Positions 1-5,573 of a stretch of DNA of 11,527 nucleotides are shown here, piece by piece (position 1 is the first letter of the stretch; each line of letters begins with the position of its first letter). Origin of the DNA: DAOTUL01 sp034437435 (lineage in GTDB: Bacteria > Chloroflexota > Anaerolineae > Aggregatilineales > Phototrophicaceae); contig CAYQJO010000139.1 of the NCBI GenBank assembly GCA_964417785.1, positions 1 to 11,527 of the forward strand, in the 5' to 3' direction. The position numbers were made by a program, and so were the translations under genes. A model generated the notes under the pieces. It saw only the letters and a program-made list of their open reading frames with translations, was not told the DNA's origin and made no database searches.

Positions 1-55
1 AGGGGTGTTCGGGCAAGTCGAAAATGTGATATGTTCCGACTTTGCAAAAGCCCTG

Positions 56-107
56 TTGACAGGTTGCCATTGGTTGCACTTTTTGTGCAAAATTGGCACA
101 ATTGTGC
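56..107 (+). promoter_or_regulatory. Cluster of GCAC/GTGC inverted repeats upstream of trpB2
   Basis: The leader of trpB2 holds four alternating half-sites: GCAC at 76-79, GTGC at 85-88, GCAC at 96-99 and GTGC at 104-107. They form overlapping inverted repeats: TTGCAC-N5-GTGCAA (74-90), TTGTGC-N7-GCACAA (83-101) and a perfect 12-base palindrome GCACAATTGTGC (96-107). A TTGACA hexamer lies at 56-61, but no good -10 box follows at normal spacing. TTGCAC (74-79) with CACAAT (97-102) is a weak 17-base-spaced alternative inside the array. The layout suits a multi-site operator near the trpB2 promoter. The binding protein is unknown. Confidence 0.4.
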
Positions 108-137
108 GATCTTAACAATTGAAAGGATTCTCTATAG

Positions 138-1502
138 ATGGCTTCAACGACTCAATTCCACCTCGGTGAGGAGAAGATTCCCGAGTCCTGGCTCAACATA
201 CAGCCCTTTTTGCCGCGTCCACTGCCGCCACCGCTGCATCCTGGCACCCAGCAGCCTATTGGTCCCGATGATCTGGCACCTTTGTTCCCGATGGGGTTGA
301 TTATGCAGGAAGTCAGCCAGGAACCGGAAATTCCCATACCGGAAGAGGTGCGCGACATATACAAGCTGTGGCGTCCCACGCCGCTGCTGCGGGCGCGTCG
401 TCTAGAAAAAGCGCTGGATACCCCGGCTCATATCTATTACAAGTACGAGGGGGTTTCTCCGTCTGGCAGTCACAAAATCAACACCTCCGTCGCCCAGGCA
501 TACTACAATAAACAAGAAGATGTGGCCGGGATGACCACCGAGACCGGTGCCGGACAGTGGGGGACGGCTCTGAGCATCGCCTGTTCGATGTTCGAAATGG
601 ACTGCCAGGTGTATATGGTGCGGGTGAGTTTCGAGCAGAAGCCATATCGCTCAATTGTTATGCAGAGCTATGGGGCCAGCGTGTATCCCAGCCCCAGTGA
701 GCGGACGGAAGCCGGGCGCAAAATCCTGGCCCAGGACCCGGACAGCCCCGGTTCGCTTGGAATCGCCATCAGTGAGGCGGTCGAAGCGGCGGTCGCCAGC
801 GGCGGCAAGTACAAGTACGGCCTGGGTTCCGTGCTGAACCACGTTCTGCTGCACCAGACGGTAATCGGCCAGGAGGCACTTGATCAGATGGAGATGGCCG
901 GTGAATATCCCGACATCGTGGTCGGCTGCACCGGTGGCGGCAGTAACTTCGCCGGTATTGCCCTCCCGTTCATCAAGAACAATCTGACGCGGGGCAAGAA
1001 CACACGCATCATTGGCGCGGAACCGGCGTCCTGCCCATCGCTGACCAAAGGCAAATACGCCTACGATTTCGGCGATACTGCCATGATGACCCCGCTGATG
1101 AAGATGTACACTCTCGGCCATACCTTTGTGCCGCCTAAGATTCACGCTGGTGGTCTGCGCTATCACGGGATGGCACCCATCGTCAGCGACATTTATGACC
1201 AGGGCCTGATGGAAGCGCGTGCCGTGCATCAAAGCGACATCTTCGATGCTGCCCTGATCTTTGCCCGCAGCGAGGGCTTTGTCCCCGCGCCGGAGCCGAG
1301 CCATGCCCTGCGTGTGGTTATCGAGGAGGCGCTGAAATGCAAGGAATCCGGCGAGAGCAAGGTCATCCTGATGAACATGTGCGGTCATGGCAACTTTGAC
1401 CTGACAGCTTACCAGTCCTATATGGATGGCAAACTTGAGAACTATGAGTATCCGGAAGCACTGGTTGACGAGGCCATGAAACAACTGCCCGTCCTCGACT
1501 GA
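138..1502 (+). CDS. trpB2: Tryptophan synthase beta chain, TrpB2 type (PLP enzyme)
   Basis: This 454-residue cytosolic enzyme is expected to make L-tryptophan from indole and L-serine with pyridoxal phosphate. It is the TrpB2 subtype, not the TrpA-partnered TrpB1. Visible support is the PLP-lysine motif GSHKIN (110-115, Schiff-base Lys113), ETGAGQWG (135-142, catalytic Glu135), KPYR (168-171), the phosphate-binding loop GGGSN (266-270), and TrpB2-typical blocks such as GSLGIAISEA and HAGGLRYHGM. The long N-terminal segment before WRPTPL (78-83) and the overall length fit TrpB2. The start is supported by AAAGGA (122-127) 10 bases upstream. No trpA or other trp gene is adjacent, so it probably acts alone, perhaps salvaging indole; some family members act as serine deaminases. 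One oddity is that the usual LSGHG motif reads MCGHG (414-418), placing Cys415 where Ser normally contacts the PLP ring nitrogen. Confidence 0.95.
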   Translation: MASTTQFHLGEEKIPESWLNIQPFLPRPLPPPLHPGTQQPIGPDDLAPLFPMGLIMQEVSQEPEIPIPEEVRDIYKLWRPTPLLRARRLEKALDTPAHIYYKYEGVSPSGSHKINTSVAQAYYNKQEDVAGMTTETGAGQWGTALSIACSMFEMDCQVYMVRVSFEQKPYRSIVMQSYGASVYPSPSERTEAGRKILAQDPDSPGSLGIAISEAVEAAVASGGKYKYGLGSVLNHVLLHQTVIGQEALDQMEMAGEYPDIVVGCTGGGSNFAGIALPFIKNNLTRGKNTRIIGAEPASCPSLTKGKYAYDFGDTAMMTPLMKMYTLGHTFVPPKIHAGGLRYHGMAPIVSDIYDQGLMEARAVHQSDIFDAALIFARSEGFVPAPEPSHALRVVIEEALKCKESGESKVILMNMCGHGNFDLTAYQSYMDGKLENYEYPEALVDEAMKQLPVLD

Positions 1503-1530
1503 GCCGCTCGGACCGCCCATAAGCAAAGCC

Positions 1531-1557
1531 AAACCCGCCTTTGATGGCGGGTTTTTT
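1531..1557 (+). terminator. Intrinsic terminator of trpB2
   Basis: A nine-base-pair stem, AAACCCGCC (1531-1539) with GGCGGGTTT (1546-1554), closes a six-base loop (1540-1545). The right arm runs into a tract of six T (1552-1557). It lies 28 bases after the trpB2 stop and is a standard rho-independent terminator. Confidence 0.9.
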
Positions 1558-1584
1558 GGCGTATAATGGGCGCGGTAAAGGGAG
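1540..1584 (+). promoter_or_regulatory. Kinase promoter and RBS packed against the trpB2 terminator
   Basis: A consensus -10 box TATAAT sits at 1562-1567, four bases after the terminator T-tract. The best -35 candidates, TTTGAT (1540-1545, spacer 16) or TTGATG (1541-1546, spacer 15), lie in the terminator loop. Transcription would start near 1574, giving a 5' leader of about 20 bases. The ribosome binding site AAAGGGAG (1577-1584) is 10 bases before the kinase ATG. The -10 and RBS are convincing; the -35 is not. Confidence 0.65.
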
Positions 1585-1594
1585 TTCAGTCTGA

Positions 1595-3676
1595 ATGACA
1601 GATGATCTGATTGGCAAACGACTCGGCGGCTACGAAATCGAGGATCGCATCGGACACGGGGGTATGGCGACAGTCTACCGTGCACGCCAGACCTCAATGA
1701 ATCGTGTCGTGGCGCTCAAGATTTTGCCGCGTCATCTGCTCAAGGACGAAACCTATCTCCAACGCTTCGAGCGTGAAGTCAAGATCGTCTCCCAGCTTGA
1801 ACACCGCAATATCGTGCCGGTCTATGATTATGGTGAGCATGACGGCCAGCCCTATATTGCCATGCGCTATATGCCTGCCGGTTCGGTAGATGATCTGCTG
1901 CGAAAAGGCCCACTCACGCCGGATGTGATTCTGAGCATCGTCAATCAGGTGACCCCGGCGCTGGATTACGCCCACAACAAACAGGTGCTTCATCGTGACC
2001 TCAAGCCGAGCAATATTTTGCTGGACGATGGCGGTGGCGCGTTCATCACCGATTTTGGCATCGCCCGTATTCTGGGTACAGAGTCGCACGGGGCGACCAT
2101 TACGACTCAGGGCGTGGTCGGCACCCCCAGTTACATGAGTCCGGAGCAGGCCCAGGGCAAGGACCTGGACGGGCGCAGCGATATTTACTCACTTGGGGTG
2201 ATGTTGTTCGAGATGTTCACCGGACGCCGCCCGTTTGAGAGCGAGACCCCTTATGGCGTCGCCGTCATGCAGGTGACGGCACCGCCGCCGTCTCCGCGTG
2301 CATTTAAGCCAGAAGTCAGCGGCCCGGTTGAAGTCGTTGTGTTGAAGGCACTCAAGAAGAAGCCGGAAAATCGTTACCAGACAGCGGCAGAATTGGCGGA
2401 GTCACTGAAAAAGGCGATAGAAAATCCAACGGCTGATTTGCACGACACGGAGCCGCGACCACTGCTGTCCCAGGGGGTCACACAACCCACCCCGGTGCCG
2501 CCGCCACCACCAATCTATCACAACAACCCCACGCCAGCCTCACCCAGCCAGCCGATGCGCCCGCCGGTGATGAAGCGCAGGCACAGCAACAACTTCTGGT
2601 TGAGTGTGGTATTGGGTTCGGTGATCGGCTGCGGTCTGCTTGGATTGATGGTAGCGGTAGCGCTGCTCATCGCCAGCAATCTGCTCTCGGATGATGAGCA
2701 GCTATCAACGGCTGTGCCATCGCCGGTAGTTGTGGTGCCGCAGCCGGGTGACGAAGACACAACCGCCACCCCGGTCTTCACGGTCGCTACGCCGATTCCG
2801 TCACGCACACCGGTGCAGACGCCAGTGGAGGTGCTGCCATCACCGACGTTCGCGCCAGATTTCAACATTACGTCCAGCCAGATCGTTTATTTTTCCTTCC
2901 GCGACGGGCGCTACGACATCTATTTGCTCGATCTGCGCACAGGTGAGGAAATCCGCCTTACTGATGATCTCGCCACCAGTTCCTACCCGCAGATTTCACC
3001 TGACGGCACCCGTATGGTGTTTCAATCCAATCGTGACGGCGATTTTGATATCTATGTGATGAACCTGGAGTCACGTCTTGTCACCCGCCTGACCGACAAT
3101 GATTACCGCGACCGTATCCCGTCCTGGTCGCCCGATGGTCAATGGGTGGTCTATTCCTCCGATACGCGAGGCGATGGCAACTTCGATATTTACCGTATTC
3201 CGGCCAGCGGAGGCGCACCAGAACTCATCTACAGCGACGGTCAGCGTAACAGCCATGCCCGTTACAGTTATGATGGGCGTTATCTGGTGTTCACCAGCGG
3301 ATTGTCGGGGGACGCCAACACCTGGGAGATCGTGCGATTGGACCTGGCGACCGGCGAGTCCCGGCAACTGACCGATAATAACGTGCGCGATGCGTCGCCC
3401 GCGTTCAGCCGCGATAACCAGACGGTGCTGTTCACCACTGCCGGTGATGGCAATGCCGCCATCGCTGTGATACCCGCTGCTGGTGGTGAACCAACCGTGA
3501 TCCATGACGATCCTGGCTATGAATGGGGCATGCACTACAGTCCTGATGGGCAGTTCATCATCTTCAACAGCCAGGAGAACGACGAGTCCAATCTGTATCT
3601 CATCCGATCTGACGGCAGTGGCCTCCGGCCCATCGACACCCTGACCGGCGGATTTTATCCCTCCTGGATTTTATGA
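1595..3676 (+). CDS. Membrane Ser/Thr protein kinase (PknB/Hanks type) with external TolB/PD40 propeller
   Basis: This 693-residue receptor-like kinase should phosphorylate Ser/Thr on cytoplasmic targets in response to an envelope signal. The kinase domain (about 13-275) is complete: glycine loop IGHGGMATVY (19-28), ATP-anchoring Lys42, helix-C Glu61, catalytic loop HRDLKPSN (133-140, Asp135), DFG (153-155), SPE (182-184) and Asp196. Activation-loop Thr168, Thr170 and Thr171 are likely autophosphorylation sites. A proline-rich juxtamembrane stretch (about 285-327) precedes one membrane helix (about 334-361), then a Thr/Pro linker (371-422). The C-terminus (about 425-693) has roughly six propeller blades with TolB/PD40 signatures such as ISPDGTRMVF, WSPDGQWVVY and YSPDGQFIIF, each followed by a DIY/NLY-type strand. 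PASTA repeats, usual in PknB of Firmicutes and Actinobacteria, are absent. It is co-oriented with a GntR regulator, a PP2C phosphatase and a PBP homologue. The ligand of the propeller cannot be told from sequence. Confidence 0.93.
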   Translation: MTDDLIGKRLGGYEIEDRIGHGGMATVYRARQTSMNRVVALKILPRHLLKDETYLQRFEREVKIVSQLEHRNIVPVYDYGEHDGQPYIAMRYMPAGSVDDLLRKGPLTPDVILSIVNQVTPALDYAHNKQVLHRDLKPSNILLDDGGGAFITDFGIARILGTESHGATITTQGVVGTPSYMSPEQAQGKDLDGRSDIYSLGVMLFEMFTGRRPFESETPYGVAVMQVTAPPPSPRAFKPEVSGPVEVVVLKALKKKPENRYQTAAELAESLKKAIENPTADLHDTEPRPLLSQGVTQPTPVPPPPPIYHNNPTPASPSQPMRPPVMKRRHSNNFWLSVVLGSVIGCGLLGLMVAVALLIASNLLSDDEQLSTAVPSPVVVVPQPGDEDTTATPVFTVATPIPSRTPVQTPVEVLPSPTFAPDFNITSSQIVYFSFRDGRYDIYLLDLRTGEEIRLTDDLATSSYPQISPDGTRMVFQSNRDGDFDIYVMNLESRLVTRLTDNDYRDRIPSWSPDGQWVVYSSDTRGDGNFDIYRIPASGGAPELIYSDGQRNSHARYSYDGRYLVFTSGLSGDANTWEIVRLDLATGESRQLTDNNVRDASPAFSRDNQTVLFTTAGDGNAAIAVIPAAGGEPTVIHDDPGYEWGMHYSPDGQFIIFNSQENDESNLYLIRSDGSGLRPIDTLTGGFYPSWIL

Positions 3677-4332
3677 GTCGCAACGCCACCCTGGTTCAAA
3701 TCATCACCGAAGAACTGGAAAAGAATCTGCGCGACGGTGTGTATGTCTGCGGTGAACGGTTGATCGAGATGACCATCGCCGCCGAGATGAACGTCAGCCA
3801 GAACACCGTGCGCGAGGCCCTGCGGATGCTGGAACAGGCCGGTTGGGTGGTCAAACGTGCGCGTCATGGCGTATATGTGCGCAGCTTTACCATTGACGAG
3901 ACGCAGGAGGTCTACGATCTGCGCGGAGCGTTGGAGCGAATGGCGTTAATCCGGGCGATGGATATGATGACAGAGGCGCAGAAGATGCTGCTGGCGCAGA
4001 TCATCGCCGAGGCGCGTATACGCGCCAATGTCGGCAATAACCGGGGGGTACGCGAAGCTCTTTTCAAATTCCACGAGACGATCATCGACGTTACTGGACG
4101 ACCGCAAACCATACAGATTCTCAACCGCCTGCTCAATCAGGCGCGTCTGTTAACGAATCTGCGCTCCCGCCACGATCCCGACGACTCGGATATTCACGCC
4201 GAACGCCTGACGCAGTACGGCGATCTGGTCACGCAGATACGCTATGGCAATACCGAGTCGGCCTGTGCCGTGCTGCATGATGTGTTGATCGCCGAGCGGG
4301 ACAGCCTGCTGCGCGTCCTCGATCTGGTCTAG
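3673..4332 (+). CDS. GntR-family transcriptional regulator, FadR subfamily (FCD domain)
   Basis: This 219-residue DNA-binding regulator has an N-terminal winged helix (about 5-72). The recognition region reads NVSQNTVREALRMLEQAG (40-57), which is typical of GntR proteins. The C-terminal helical effector domain (about 76-215) begins with YDLRGALE (81-88), as in FCD domains. FCD domains usually bind a metal and a small carboxylate through a D-x3-H motif plus two later histidines. Here the D-x3-H position reads Leu130-x3-His134, and His175 and His202 do not align cleanly with the other two ligands, so the metal site looks incomplete. The start codon overlaps the kinase stop (ATGA at 3673-3676), and no separate ribosome binding site is evident, so translation is probably coupled to the kinase. 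Its targets are unknown. Such regulators usually control catabolic genes, so its place in a kinase transcript is unusual. Confidence 0.88.
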   Translation: MSRNATLVQIITEELEKNLRDGVYVCGERLIEMTIAAEMNVSQNTVREALRMLEQAGWVVKRARHGVYVRSFTIDETQEVYDLRGALERMALIRAMDMMTEAQKMLLAQIIAEARIRANVGNNRGVREALFKFHETIIDVTGRPQTIQILNRLLNQARLLTNLRSRHDPDDSDIHAERLTQYGDLVTQIRYGNTESACAVLHDVLIAERDSLLRVLDLV

Positions 4333-4442
4333 CGGCTGCGGGCTAAAGGCCGAACCCACCAGGATTAAAGAGCAGGGCGATACCTCTCCGAAACGCCCGC
4401 ATCCGATTTAATTTCGCGCATCTGGCATTCGCAGTCCTCAAG

Positions 4443-4547
4443 GTGACACTTTTGTCGCATAATTGGCAAAGGTGTTGATAATCTAAATGGCTGAAGTTGC
4501 GTTGCCTTTCTGCTTCAGTAGAATAAGAGAAATTATGTTGCAAGGAG
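4443..4547 (+). promoter_or_regulatory. Leader of the phosphatase gene: weak promoter candidates, small inverted repeat, strong RBS
   Basis: The 221-base gap after the GntR gene (4333-4553) contains no gene I can support. It holds a short inverted repeat, GTGACA-CTTT-TGTCGC (4443-4458, one G-T pair). A possible promoter is TTGCGT (4497-4502) with TAGAAT (4519-4524) at 16 bases, and GATAAT (4477-4482) is another -10-like box. The ribosome binding site AAGGAG (4542-4547), six bases before the ATG, is convincing. A 5-bp stem at 4375-4398 with a 14-base loop is too weak to call a terminator. Confidence 0.35.
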
Positions 4548-4553
4548 CCGGAC

Positions 4554-5498
4554 ATGCAAAATCCGGGGCATGGCATTCGTCTTCGCAGTAGCGCACGTAC
4601 CCATACGGGCAAGGTACGCGACAACAACGAGGATAGTGTTCATTTGTGGCAATACAGTGAACATATCGTGATGGCGATTGTCGCTGACGGTATGGGCGGA
4701 GCGGTAGCCGGTGAGGAAGCCAGCCGGATTGTCATCGAGACTCTGGAAAGCAAACTTGCGCATAACAGTTTTGCTTCCCCGCTGGAACTGGAATCCAGAG
4801 AACTCACTTCGCGGCTGGAACACTCCATCCATGATGCCAACAACAATATTGTAGATCGTGCCATTGCTCAGCCTGAGTTGAAAGGCATGGGGACGACCGT
4901 AACCCTCGCTTTTGTGCGCAAGCACAGCGTCGTCGTCGGTCATGTGGGCGACAGCCGCGCCTATCGGGTGCATGGCGACAGCGGCCACATTGAGCAAATC
5001 ACATCTGATCACAGCTTTGTGCAGGCGTTGGTAGCTGCCGGCCACATCACGGAGGAAGAAGCCGAAGAGCATCCGATGCGCAATGTCCTCTATCGCGCTC
5101 TGGGGCAGGCCCGTGAGGTCGAGATCGATTTCTACTACGAGCAGTTGCGATCCGGCGACCGCCTGGTGCTGTGTTCCGATGGATTGACGCTGCACGTCAA
5201 ACCGGATGAAATTGCGAAGTTCGTTTTGCGCCACGACCCGGACAAGGCCAGCCAGAACCTTATCGATCTGACCAATGAGCGCGGCGGGCGCGATAATGTG
5301 AGTGTGATCGTCATCCAGGTCGAGGAGACAGACGAGGACATCACCGAGACGGACATCAAAACGCCCCAGGCCAACAACCCTTACGATTCATCGGAAGCGA
5401 CACCGCCTCTGACCCAGGAGACACCAGCCTCCGACAATCATCAGCTTGAGACCCCCCGGTTTGGAGAAGGTCGTGATTCACTTACGCCCGACCAATAA
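4554..5498 (+). CDS. PP2C-family (PPM) Ser/Thr protein phosphatase, PstP/PrpC-like
   Basis: This 314-residue soluble metal-dependent phosphatase most likely reverses phosphorylation by the kinase encoded 0.9 kb upstream. All core PP2C motifs are present in order: VRDNNED (21-27), VADGMGG (43-49, metal ligand Asp45), GMGTT (111-115), VGDSRAY (131-137), ITSDHS (149-154), LCSDGL (207-211 region, Asp209) and GGRDNVS (244-250, Asp247). The catalytic domain ends near residue 257. It is followed by a 57-residue acidic tail rich in Pro, Ser and Thr, which looks disordered. No signal peptide or membrane helix is seen, unlike PstP of Actinobacteria, so the enzyme should be cytosolic. Start choice is set by AAGGAG six bases upstream; an earlier ATG at 4535 is out of frame. 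The gene lies 221 bases after the GntR gene and 75 bases before the PBP-like gene. Confidence 0.93.
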   Translation: MQNPGHGIRLRSSARTHTGKVRDNNEDSVHLWQYSEHIVMAIVADGMGGAVAGEEASRIVIETLESKLAHNSFASPLELESRELTSRLEHSIHDANNNIVDRAIAQPELKGMGTTVTLAFVRKHSVVVGHVGDSRAYRVHGDSGHIEQITSDHSFVQALVAAGHITEEEAEEHPMRNVLYRALGQAREVEIDFYYEQLRSGDRLVLCSDGLTLHVKPDEIAKFVLRHDPDKASQNLIDLTNERGGRDNVSVIVIQVEETDEDITETDIKTPQANNPYDSSEATPPLTQETPASDNHQLETPRFGEGRDSLTPDQ

Positions 5499-5526
5499 CT
5501 GTGTGTGCGACTGCCGCGTAATGTTG

Positions 5527-5569
5527 TATAATCGTGCTTCAAACGTTTAGAAAACGTTATCTACGAGGG
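5527..5569 (+). promoter_or_regulatory. Promoter (-10) and RBS of the PBP-like gene
   Basis: A consensus -10 box TATAAT is at 5527-5532. The -35 region is poor (TGTGCG 5503-5508 or TGCGAC 5505-5510), suggesting an activated or weak promoter. Transcription would start near 5539. GAGGG (5565-5569) lies four bases before the ATG and serves as ribosome binding site. Confidence 0.6.
5541..5558. promoter_or_regulatory. Twin AACGTT palindromes in the PBP-like gene leader
   Basis: The palindromic hexamer AACGTT occurs at 5542-5547 and again at 5553-5558, starts 11 bases apart, about one helical turn. The first is part of the 8-base palindrome AAACGTTT (5541-5548). The pair lies just after the predicted transcription start, where a bound repressor would block initiation. 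The RNA could also fold into a weak hairpin. No protein can be assigned. Confidence 0.4.
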
Positions 5570-5573
5570 CGCT

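Noticed and set aside
31..300. 89-codon plus-strand frame upstream of trpB2, considered as a leader peptide
   Set aside because: It overlaps the first 54 codons of trpB2 in another frame, has no good ribosome site, and contains no run of Trp codons.
651..1697. 348-codon open frame on the minus strand across trpB2
   Set aside because: It is an antisense shadow of a strongly conserved gene, runs over the trpB2 terminator and kinase start, and its translation has no recognisable motif.
4343..4627. Minus-strand frame in the gap before the phosphatase
   Set aside because: It overlaps the phosphatase start, has no ribosome site and has no recognisable protein features.
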